From the NCBI GenBank assembly GCA_946965045.2, contig OX337242.1, forward strand, positions 2,232,001 through 2,296,000: 64,000 bases of DNA. Direction: 5' to 3'. This DNA is from Epithemia pelagica (lineage: Eukaryota > Bacillariophyta > Bacillariophyceae > Surirellales > Surirellaceae). The notes under the pieces were generated by a model. That model ran no database searches, was not told the DNA's origin, and saw only the letters and a list, made by a program, of their open reading frames with translations. Of the stretch, positions 47,401-54,898 are shown one piece after another. Every line of letters begins with the position of its first letter. Position 1 is the first letter of the stretch. A program made the position numbers and the translations under genes.

Positions 47401-49484
47401 ATCCCAGACCGACCATTATTATGTCAGGAATTCTCTGGTGCATATCCATGTTATCCTTGATTGGAGGAGGATGGGAACACTTGAAATATATTGGTCTGGG
47501 TTCTGTGGCCTTTGGCTTACCACCAATCGCCCACAAGGCTTACAACCAGTTGAAGCGGTTGCGATTTGATACCAATACACTGATGCTCTCGGCATCATTG
47601 GGGGCATTGGCATTGGGAGAATTTACCGAAGCGGCCGCTGTAATGTTTCTCTTTGCTCTTTCGGAATGGTTGGAACGGCGAGCCACTTCACGTGTTTTGC
47701 AAGCCCTGTCGGCCATTGTAGATTTGAAACCTGACAAGGCCAACCTGGTCCACCATGAAACGGGGGAACTTATTGAAGTGGCGGCTTCCGCCGTTCCGAC
47801 CGGTGCACTTGTTGCCGTCAAAACTGGGGAGAAAATCCCCTGCGACGGTGTTGTAGAGGAAGGTCAGTCGACAGTCGATGAATCTTCCTTGACGGGGGAA
47901 TCGAGACCCATTCGGAAGTGTCCCAATGCTCCGGTTTCGGGAGGGACCGTGAACTCGGGCATTTCTCAACTGTTGATACGAACCACCGCATTGGCAGAAA
48001 ACTCTGCCGTTGCTCGACTCGTTCGATTGGTGGAAGAGGCACAGGCGAATCGCTCCGAAACGGAGAAAATGGTGGAGGAATTTGCCAAAATTTACACGCC
48101 TCTTGTGGTCTTCGCCGCGACTCTGATGTGCACAATTCCCTGGGCGTTTGGGAGCGAAAAAGGACGTGAATGGACCAACATTGGTCTAGTGTTCATCGTG
48201 GTTGGCTGTCCATGTGCCCTCATCATTTCCACTCCTATCGCATACGTTGCGGGACTCGCTGCGACTGCCCAAAAAGGTGTTCTGGTTAAAGGTGGAGCAT
48301 TTTTGGAGTCGCTGGGGCGAGTCAAGAATATTTGCTTTGACAAAACGGGGACCCTGACTAATGGAGAATTCTCATTGTTGCACCTTCAGGTGCTGACGCA
48401 CAACTATACTCGTGACGAAGTCATACAACACCTCACCTTAATGGAGGAAAGAGCCTCACACCCTGTTGCTAATGCCATCATGGAAAGAGCACGGAACGAG
48501 AATGTTGTTGTTCCACCTTCTATGGTCTTAAAGAAGCACGCTCTACTAGCAGGTGAAGGAGTCAGGGGTATTATTGATGGCAAAGAGGTTTATGTAGGAA
48601 ATGAGAGACTGTTTGAACGCCTCGGACTGTTGGATAATCTTCCCCGTGAGACCAGGAATACAGCTGATAGCTGGAAGCAGCTTGGTGGAACCATTGGTTT
48701 TATGAGTATTGAAGGTTCAGGAATTGTCTGCGCATATTGTGCGACCGATGCAGTACGGGGAGAGTCACATCGTGTCGTGAACAATCTCAAAAGTCGAGGT
48801 GTTGGTGTTACCATGTTGACAGGTGACAATGAAGAAGCGGCTCTTTCTGTTGGATGTCAAGTTGGCCTGCATCCAGTAGAGGTTCAAGCCAGGCTTTTGC
48901 CAAAAGAAAAGCTTGATTTTTTGAACGCTGTCATGGAGACGGAAGAACAGGACTCAACCTGGTTGGGACTCAGAAGGAAGCGCAATGTTGTTTTGTTCTG
49001 TGGAGATGGTGTTAACGATGCCCCGGCGTTGGCGGCTGCCGATGTGGGCGTTGCCATGGGAGCTGGTGCGGCCTTAGCAATGGAAACTGCCGACGTGACG
49101 CTTCTGGATTCCAACTTGGAAAAACTGGAGACGAGTATCCAAGTAGGCAGGTTGGTGATCCGCATCATCCGGGAAAACCTGGTTTTTTGCGTCGTGGCTA
49201 AGTTCATTGTTATCGGGTTTGCAATTGCTGGAAAGACACACTTGTGGTCAGCCATTGCGACTGATGTTGGGACGATGGTACTCGTTACACTCAATGCAAT
49301 GACACTTCTGGGTACGAGAAGTGGAAGTCCATATAGTAATGAGATTGTGGGTGATGTAGATACGCGGGAGAACTCTCTCATGACCATTGGACAAACGTGG
49401 ACGACTTCAGACGATGGGAAAAGCCAAAACACGTACCAGCAGGTGTCGACGGAAGATTCTCCAGGAAGTGATTCAATTGTGTAA
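44421..49484 (+). CDS. P1B-2-type heavy-metal ATPase with multiple N-terminal HMA-like modules (second of pair)
   Basis: 1687 aa, same layout as the 35194 gene. A Ser/Thr-rich N-terminus is followed by about six HMA-like modules. Two keep cysteine signatures: YCEAE (C691) and HICCAAE (C807-808, the canonical Zn-type CCxxE). The others keep the fold pattern (VVDHVPxxxSAxxIV) without Cys. The catalytic core starts at about residue 990: SSLTGES, GCPCALIIS with C1263-P-C1265, DKTGT with Asp1307, SHPVANAI, GDGVNDAPALAAADVG and KTHLWSAIATDVG. Core identity to paralogue 1 is high while the N-terminal modules have diverged. This indicates duplication followed by relaxed or altered selection on metal sensing. 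A 79-residue Pro/Asn-rich segment containing FFCYPCDSGG is tandemly duplicated (residues about 282-440). The membrane of residence is unknown and no signal peptide is seen. Confidence 0.92.
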   Translation: MSASSAAATSTDPDLTRHDGLVFGTRKCRGKRTYPSSSFSFGTTTTTTTLEESSFSSSSFSSSSLTTTSSKTASRTAGSSQRSVEVQGEGSKDVVVVQSIFHGPHFVPSNNNHNHDKPEESRSTLLCRALQGLVEGVERVQLRASSSSSNSTQLVVDHVPTLCSATVLVEHLTTLLVVANHSSNNSNDQENNLLDRVTGRRTVVHVERDGGATGSLEGPSSGETRTVVPCSMWTTTRTDQPVATATNGNHYQQTRQEIMKEEVEPPTTTTFAGLPVLCVSRDSGDDPPSLSLLTGGDSSWRPNPNNINNAAPPNHTASPPSVFFCYPCDSGGPPPPPLRFFNGRRRATRKNSIQPVHQQPNSGDDPPSLSLLTGGDSSWCPNPNNINNAAPPNHTASPPSVFFCYPCDSGGPPPPPLRFSNGRRRATRKNSIQPVHQQPNNNNRAPLVSPALEQVCDRLRSLQGVSQAFYNATRHQLVVDHVTSLISAHDIVVESQQSNIGTARSSPNDVHQNTVATTMSSLDPSAATKTTSTFVCNQLQTDAKCLLVSTILDPLQGIDTVRCDPLTQRVTVHHLSQKISAFEIEQLLNDFELDATTLAVVHSSTALVDEKGNDNNNNNMTGMNAPSSIVTMTPTTRAVADEDGMESSAAPPSSLSSSSPQQQLQQLTSLHSTSSRDTAVQSTLICQNLYCEAECALIDELLLLRRTIDPSSLFSTEMGIQKVSYLLPLKKVVVEHVPSIVSAGKIVQILNEQSGFPLGASIDVDGGAAPSSSSFSSSSHTKDKKDTISTITVLPKCRSVLRVNHICCAAEIPAIRSILHKLPGISNHFVVVTTKLVYVEHDHGTITAQDICEALNKERFGAVIQQDGGQQQKAAMMGVATSHQTTSLFCTSSFALEARVLLHEELETALSTHFDKTQVESFSVEARTRTLYVDHNPFTLSAQTIEETLCKWPRTKLRLLVDGKKSIKIDYEAMARIPFEQEDAVRSNEHHNKYPRPTIIMSGILWCISMLSLIGGGWEHLKYIGLGSVAFGLPPIAHKAYNQLKRLRFDTNTLMLSASLGALALGEFTEAAAVMFLFALSEWLERRATSRVLQALSAIVDLKPDKANLVHHETGELIEVAASAVPTGALVAVKTGEKIPCDGVVEEGQSTVDESSLTGESRPIRKCPNAPVSGGTVNSGISQLLIRTTALAENSAVARLVRLVEEAQANRSETEKMVEEFAKIYTPLVVFAATLMCTIPWAFGSEKGREWTNIGLVFIVVGCPCALIISTPIAYVAGLAATAQKGVLVKGGAFLESLGRVKNICFDKTGTLTNGEFSLLHLQVLTHNYTRDEVIQHLTLMEERASHPVANAIMERARNENVVVPPSMVLKKHALLAGEGVRGIIDGKEVYVGNERLFERLGLLDNLPRETRNTADSWKQLGGTIGFMSIEGSGIVCAYCATDAVRGESHRVVNNLKSRGVGVTMLTGDNEEAALSVGCQVGLHPVEVQARLLPKEKLDFLNAVMETEEQDSTWLGLRRKRNVVLFCGDGVNDAPALAAADVGVAMGAGAALAMETADVTLLDSNLEKLETSIQVGRLVIRIIRENLVFCVVAKFIVIGFAIAGKTHLWSAIATDVGTMVLVTLNAMTLLGTRSGSPYSNEIVGDVDTRENSLMTIGQTWTTSDDGKSQNTYQQVSTEDSPGSDSIV
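45265..45738 (+). repeat. 237-nt in-frame tandem duplication in ATPase 2
   Basis: Units 45265-45501 and 45502-45738 are 79 codons each, and I see only two nucleotide differences (C/T giving Arg/Cys, T/C giving Phe/Ser). The near-identity means a very recent event, or conversion. Each unit holds one CxxC (FFCYPCDSGG). Confidence 0.93.
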
Positions 49485-49859
49485 AAATATACGCACTTCC
49501 TTTCCACAGGACAGAAGCATCAATTTTGATGTTACAGGTTCAGTCCAACATATGGAGCTACGAAGTTAGACTGTATCCTGCTTTTGGTGTCCGATCAAAG
49601 TCACTGTATGTCGATAAGAGCTTGCAAACGTCAAAATATCTGCTTGAGAAAAAAGAAATGGTTAAAATAATATCACTTTATCGTTTTGGCCAATTTTCCA
49701 AGAGCTGGACTCGAATTGGTAGGAGCAGATAAAGAAATGCGTCTAAGTGTTCGGGGAAAGTTGCGTATGCTCCATGACTTTCAGGCATACGCAATAGACA
49801 GATCACCGGCGGTCAAGTTGCGATTGATGAACGCACCCATCAAAAGACTGTTATCCTTT
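49485..49859. other. Convergent 3' intergenic region
   Basis: Lies between the ends of ATPase 2 and the first receptor-like gene. No feature recognised. Confidence 0.4.
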
Positions 49860-51758
49860 TCAGGTCACATCTTCGTTCCATTTGAGCTTTCCTGGCTCAT
49901 AAAGTTCTACCTTTGCTTGTTTTGTCGGTGCTTGTTCCGTCTCCAACTCCAATGCCGGACTTTGGATTGGAGTGAACTGCGTCCGAACCCGTTTTCTTGG
50001 CTCGCAATCTGATTCGTGAGCCTCATCGTCCGTGCGCTCATCCATGTACATTCCGGTATCGACCGACACTTCCACAGAAGAGGGCTGGGAAACATGTGAA
50101 TTGACATCAAATGCAGAAGAACCATCGTTCATGGACGAAAAGGATGCTTGTGCAAGTGGTGTGGAGACTTCCATAGCCGGAGGGTCGTTCGTGATTCGGT
50201 GCATCCCGGCGATGCTCTTGTTGCTGGCAAATGGCGGCATTCGCTCCTCTGTATAGTTGAGAAATTCATACCGGTGGGTAGGGTTGCTGCCTTCGTACAA
50301 GACAATGGCTCGTTCAGTTTCGTCCCGAGGCAGTGTTGGACTTTCCTCCGTATCAATTCTCGTACTATCGGACACCGTTGCCTGTCGTCTATGTTGTTGT
50401 TGCTTCTTATTGTTTTCTTTTCGAACGAAGCGTTGAAACACGATGATGAAAATTCCAAGAGCTAAAGTAAGCGAGACCAGACCAAGAATCAATGCCACTG
50501 CAGTTGATTTCTTGTTGCCGTCATCTCCGTCTTGCTGCTGTTGTTCGGAGGAGTCCGCTCTTGGTCCAGTATCTTGTGCAGGCTGAACAGTGGTCCGATT
50601 TACTTGAACAGACAGAGTCTCTAGCTCCAATCCCATTTCTTCCTCGAATATCTGATAAAAGTCGTTGACTCCCCAAAAGGAGAACGATTGTATCAACGAT
50701 TCGACCGAGGGTGCAAAACTCTCCGGACCGACCCAGGTACCGGTGATGCCCACAATGCCATTTCGCCCCTGCAAAGAAAAGGACACAACGGAGCTGAGAT
50801 CTACAATGATGGAGGCGTCTCCACTTGTCAACATATCTTGAACATAGTTTGTGAGCAGTTGGCGAAGCAAATTGCTTTCATCCTCTTCCAAGACAATACT
50901 GGTCGGTGACAGAAGAAAGCCAACCGTCAGTACTGGAATGGTCACAACCACTGTCGGACTGTTCCTTACAGGCTGAACTGTTGGAGATTGTGTCGTTCTC
51001 ACAGCCGTTGAGGGAGAGTCAGTGGGGACCTGGGTGGGAATGTCTGTCGGAGGCCTCGAAGGAGCTTGAATATCGAAATAGATTCGACCCGATGTCGATT
51101 CGTATTCATATCCTTCTCCCACCACCCTATCATCGACCATGAGTCGGTAATATCCGTCACCGTGACGGCAACAAATGCCATTCTCGCCCTCATCCGTCAA
51201 TTCAAACCAATACTCTCCAGCCGGAATGAGCATGGAGAGTCCCGTTGGATTGCGCGTGTCTCGTGCTGTGGCCCCACCCGATGCCAACGGTCGATCCGTT
51301 TCGGCATTGGCCACGGTCCAACTAATTTCTTCGGGACGGCGATCCGGTACGACAATAATGGTCAGTTCAAACAAGGAACCATCGTCTTCCACTGCTCGTC
51401 GTTGCTGCTCTTGTTGTTGTTGTATCACGTTTCTTGGAAAAGTCTTCTGCCGTGGAGATTCCAAAGAAGCTTGTTGTAATGAAATAGGGCGTCTTTGGGA
51501 AAATGATGGAGAATGTTTCCCAAGTTTTGAATCCAAAGGTCGTATTCTTGCCTCCACAGGGATCAAGGAGTTTTCCAGTGGAATGTTTTTGGGTAACTTG
51601 ACTTTGTGGTCATGCAGCGCATTCGAAGGAACGATGGAAGTGACTGGAATGGTACACACTGTCATCATCAGGATCACGAGGACAACATGAGGCCACAAAC
51701 AAGGAATGGTTGTCCTTCTTCTCCTCATCCTTGTCGAACACACACTTGTGGTTATCAT
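49860..51758 (-). CDS. Single-pass surface protein, FWG-ectodomain family (member 1)
   Basis: 632 aa from ATG 51758 (or 622 from 51728). The start is chosen so that the hydrophobic signal (HVVLVILMMTVCTIPVTSIV) is N-terminal. The ectodomain begins with a beta-rich module, EYWFELTDEGENGICCRHGD then GYYRLMVDD, resembling the GDGICC-G-G-Y module found in diatom secreted proteins. A Pro/Thr/Ser stalk (PTDIPTQVPTDSPST) follows. Then comes a domain ending FSFWGVNDFYQIFEEEMGLE and LSVQVNRTTVQP, shared with the genes at 57381 and 59320. One TM helix (STAVALILGLVSLTLALGIF) precedes a basic stop and a cytosolic tail of about 200 residues, Ser/Thr-rich. This suggests a cell-surface adhesion or receptor-like role. 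No enzyme domain seen. Confidence 0.7.
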   Translation of the reverse strand: MITTSVCSTRMRRRRTTIPCLWPHVVLVILMMTVCTIPVTSIVPSNALHDHKVKLPKNIPLENSLIPVEARIRPLDSKLGKHSPSFSQRRPISLQQASLESPRQKTFPRNVIQQQQEQQRRAVEDDGSLFELTIIVVPDRRPEEISWTVANAETDRPLASGGATARDTRNPTGLSMLIPAGEYWFELTDEGENGICCRHGDGYYRLMVDDRVVGEGYEYESTSGRIYFDIQAPSRPPTDIPTQVPTDSPSTAVRTTQSPTVQPVRNSPTVVVTIPVLTVGFLLSPTSIVLEEDESNLLRQLLTNYVQDMLTSGDASIIVDLSSVVSFSLQGRNGIVGITGTWVGPESFAPSVESLIQSFSFWGVNDFYQIFEEEMGLELETLSVQVNRTTVQPAQDTGPRADSSEQQQQDGDDGNKKSTAVALILGLVSLTLALGIFIIVFQRFVRKENNKKQQQHRRQATVSDSTRIDTEESPTLPRDETERAIVLYEGSNPTHRYEFLNYTEERMPPFASNKSIAGMHRITNDPPAMEVSTPLAQASFSSMNDGSSAFDVNSHVSQPSSVEVSVDTGMYMDERTDDEAHESDCEPRKRVRTQFTPIQSPALELETEQAPTKQAKVELYEPGKLKWNEDVT

Positions 51759-52079
51759 TCTCGTTGCGTTGCCTTGTGTTTCGATGTGGCTGTGTTTGTG
51801 CGTTTTTGTGTCTTGGAAAGGGGATGCTCTCGTCAATACCCGTTTTGTGACGAATGTAAGCCTTAGTTGGAGTTCTGTTGTCTTATGAATGACACAACGG
51901 ATGCATACTCGACTCCTACAATTCTCTCTCCCGTGGAATTGGATCAGGGTATCATATCTCTCGATCATGTGACCCAACCAAATTTTTTCCAATTGGTTGG
52001 TTCGGCGAGCTTTCGACCGATCCAGTCGTTGAACGTCACACATGACTCAAATCATGCAAAAATTGGTAGTTTTGAATGG
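51759..52079. other. 5' region of receptor-like gene 1
   Basis: The frame remains open upstream to 52043 but the extra residues look non-coding. No motif called. Confidence 0.35.
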
Positions 52080-52400
52080 AACGCCCTGAATTTTTCAAGA
52101 ATTCGGTTCCAAATGCAGTTCTGGAACAGAAATTTCCAAACGCGAGCCTGGCTTGTCGGCATGAAATTTCTCGATTTTTGGCCGCTTCTTTGCTACGGTA
52201 GTACGGAAAGCGGAGACGAACGACATGATAAGTGATAACCTGCCTTGTAAGAGAAGAATGACACCTCCAAGGTAAGATATGTCATCTTCATAAGACTTTG
52301 CCGAAATGGCAGGAACTGGTATAATGTCTGCGCGTTGATCATCATGTGGATGATGAGAGATGAGAGTCCTCAGAATGATGATGACAATGATGTCTCCACC
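52080..52400 (-). pseudogene. Duplicated 3' fragment of the 54899-56986 gene
   Basis: 52115-52180 matches the 3' flank at about 54620-54660 (gcgagcctggcttgtcggca, gaaattt and ttttggccgct). 52285-52390 matches the coding 3' part at 55045-55150 (gactttgccgaaatgg, ggaactggta, atgtctgcg and gttgatcatcatgt). The segment between them (54760-55040, including the stop) is absent. It is therefore a duplicated fragment with an internal deletion and no coding capacity. Confidence 0.65.
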
Positions 52401-52817
52401 TCCACCGGTTAAAATATTATGAGAATTGAATTATTCCCCAGCGGGAAGACAAACACCACATATGAGGGTCGGTCTTATCGACACGATTTCTTCGCATTCT
52501 TCGCAAATCTTCGCACACATCCGGGGACACCCAAAAGTTGCGAAACTTCGTTCAGTCTTAACGAGAGTGCGAAGCTTCGCACACCTTCGCAATGACACTA
52601 TGATTGCTATGGCGCTATTGAGAATTGGATATTCTATACTAGGAGTAATCCTACTCCAAGCAATAAGTAGGAACACAGGGGAGAGTACTTGCAAAACAAT
52701 GGAGAACTGTTAGTCGTCCATTGCTACCCCGCATGACGTGCCCAACAAAGGGGATCTTCAATTGTTGTTGCCAGGCATCCAACGCAGTCGCTCGTAGAGC
52801 CAGTCATCAACTCGTTC
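52401..52817. other. Intergenic with TTCGCA-rich repeats
   Basis: ttcttcgcattcttcgca at about 52491 recurs at about 54490, and related cttcgca runs occur at 52570 and 53608. No gene called. Confidence 0.35.
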
Positions 52818-53495
52818 TCACAGTCGAAAGTCGAAACAATTGCCGAAGGTCGAAAGAACAGTTGTCACTGAATCCGGATTGTCGTTGCTCGTGCACATTG
52901 TTCTCTTGTCTTCCACTGTACTGTTTGATTGTTGTTCGATAGAAGGGGATGGGTCATTTGGATTTCTCTTGTCTTCCACCACGCTGTTTGATTGTTGTTC
53001 GATAGAATCGATAGAAGGGGATGAGTCATTTGGATTTCTCTTGTCTTCCACTGCACTGCTTGATTGTTGTTCGATAGAGGGGGATGGGTCATTTGGATTT
53101 GGCACATACTCCTAGGTATAAACCGTATTTTTGGGACTTCGGTCAAGACGGTCAAGGCACAGGAAAAGATTATTGCTGCACGGTTGTTTTGGCTCTGCAA
53201 TTCCCACCGTATTAGTGGTTCCCGCTAGATCCTCGTCCTCCTTTGTTTGTACTTGACACACTGCCACATAAAACAGCGAATGAAGTGTCGTTGTCATCAT
53301 GATTTCGCAGTGATATAAAAAGGCATAACCAAGAGCAAAACCTCCACTATCTGCTTGAAACAACATGTAGGAGTAGGGGGTTCTCGTCGTAAACTGACAC
53401 TTCTTTCGAAACAAATGGAAGACCCGGGCCTTCGTCCACGACGGCAGATGCATTGCATTGCACTGCTTGAATGTTGTTCGCAGGGGATGAGTCAT
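52818..53495 (-). CDS. Doubtful ORF with in-frame peptide repeats and one internal TAG
   Basis: A single minus-strand frame runs from ATG 53495 to 52818, interrupted by one TAG near 53113. Before it, 127 codons include FALGYAFLYHCEIMMTTTLH and CSNNLFLCLDRLDRS. After it, three repeats of NPNDPSPSIEQQSNS-xVEDKR. The repeat periods at DNA level (63 and 72 nt) are multiples of three, which would be expected under coding constraint. A fourth, diverged copy of the DNA unit lies at about 53460-53505. No family recognised. It may be a pseudogene or a non-coding minisatellite. Confidence 0.3.
52903..53105. repeat. Minisatellite, three units of 63/72/63 nt
   Basis: Units start at 52903, 52966 and 53038 (ctcttgtcttccac, gtttgattgttgttcgataga, ggggatgrgtcatttgg). 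The middle unit has a 9-nt extra atcgataga. A diverged fourth unit occurs at about 53460. Confidence 0.85.
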
Positions 53496-53651
53496 TTCAT
53501 TTGGCCCATGGATGTAGCCATGGGTGTGATGTCCCTTTAGGAGAGTTAGGGAAAACTAGAGGAGAAATTGCGTGTACTACCCGACAAAAATGCTGCTACC
53601 CTACGACCTTCGCAAAAACCTTCGCAAATCCTCGAATCTGCGAAATGGGCA

Positions 53652-54227
53652 ATGCTACGTGCTGTTCAACAAGTTTATCAAGAACAACAAAAGCAACAGT
53701 CAATGGACAGCATGCAGTTTGTGGGGGTGGAACTTGTCCGTGGATGGGTCCAGTTTGCCCAAGAATATGCTCCATATCAGCACCAAAAACTCCACATTTA
53801 TGAAGGCGACATAACTGCCTTTACCTTGCCCGTGCCCTATACAGGAAAGACGTTTGATTTTGTCATGCTAAACGACGTCCTCGAACACATCCAGAAGAAA
53901 CGCTATGGGTGCTTCTTTGACAAGCTCAAAGAAGTGACCCATCCCGGGAGCCTGGTTTACATGCACACACCAACACCAGAGGCGCAATTGAAGGACAGTG
54001 GGCAGTACTACGAAAATGTTCTTCCTCATCATTATGTGGTCCTGGGCATGGTACTGGCAGGCTTTGAACTTGTAACGTTTCAGCACGACATGGAAACTGA
54101 ATGCGGAGGGGATAAACAGGTACCGCCACCACTGGATAAGACACGTTGTGCCCTGGGTGGTTTTCCCAAATACTATCATGCCTTGTTTCTGCGCAAAGAG
54201 GATGAGCGAGTCTTCCAATTGAAATAA
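53652..54227 (+). CDS. Class I SAM-dependent methyltransferase-like protein, 5'-truncated
   Basis: 191 aa from the first in-frame ATG (53652). FDFVMLNDVLEHI is motif III/IV of Methyltransf_23/11-type enzymes, EGDITAF fits the acidic strand-3 region, VTHPGSLVYMHTPTP is the following strand, and YYENVLPHHYVVLGMVLAGF closes the fold. FVGVELVRGWVQFAQEY would be strand 2. The glycine-rich SAM motif I (E/DxGxGxG) should lie just before but the upstream frame shows none. Upstream sequence is the TTCGCA repeat shared with other spacers. The gene is therefore probably truncated at its 5' end by rearrangement, or an upstream exon is missed. Substrate unknown. Confidence 0.55.
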   Translation: MLRAVQQVYQEQQKQQSMDSMQFVGVELVRGWVQFAQEYAPYQHQKLHIYEGDITAFTLPVPYTGKTFDFVMLNDVLEHIQKKRYGCFFDKLKEVTHPGSLVYMHTPTPEAQLKDSGQYYENVLPHHYVVLGMVLAGFELVTFQHDMETECGGDKQVPPPLDKTRCALGGFPKYYHALFLRKEDERVFQLK

Positions 54228-54898
54228 TGGATGTTACTTGGTAGATCTTTGCAGAAACAGATCTACGAGAGGGGTCCCGGTGTCATTTTTAAAGGATTCA
54301 AAAAGAGCCACAAACGCTATTCACCTCTGGGATATCCCGTCTCAGCATTGCAGCAGGCATTGCTCATCCGCCAGATAGAAGAGGGCCCATCCGCTGACCA
54401 GGATAGATAAAGTAACCAAGTCTAAGTCCTACTACATACCTTAATCCTATTCGTTAGTGCAACGTAGTGTAACCTTCCATATTTCTCACGTTCTTCGCAT
54501 TCTTCGCATATATTTTCAAGTGGTCCATGGCCCATTCCAAATTCCATACATAAAATGATAGGTTTGAAAGGAAATCACTGAATTTTTCCAGAGTTTGGTT
54601 GGTTCGAAATGCCACCGCAAACGCGAGCCTGGCTTGTCGGCATGAAATTTGTCGTTTTTTGGCCGCTGCCTATTCCTTAGTGAGATGAGAAGTGTTCCCG
54701 TCCAGCCTTGGACAAGAAGAATGAAACCTCCAAGCTAAAATATGAACTATTAGTTATGAAAGACAACTGTCACGGTGACATGACAATAACAAACTGATTG
54801 GAATGATGTCAGGCACCAATACCACTCCCAGGGCTTGGTGCTTCTTTACTCCCTCCATGTAAACATTTATAGATCTCTGTGGTTGACTGGAACGAACA
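54228..54898. other. Convergent intergenic region
   Basis: Contains the source of the duplicated flank seen at 52115-52180 and a ttcttcgcattcttcgca run (about 54490). No gene. Confidence 0.35.

Noticed and set aside
52865-53200. 111-codon minus-strand frame with QMTHPLLSNNNQ repeats
   Set aside because: Alternate frame of the same minisatellite. The repeats make several frames open by construction.
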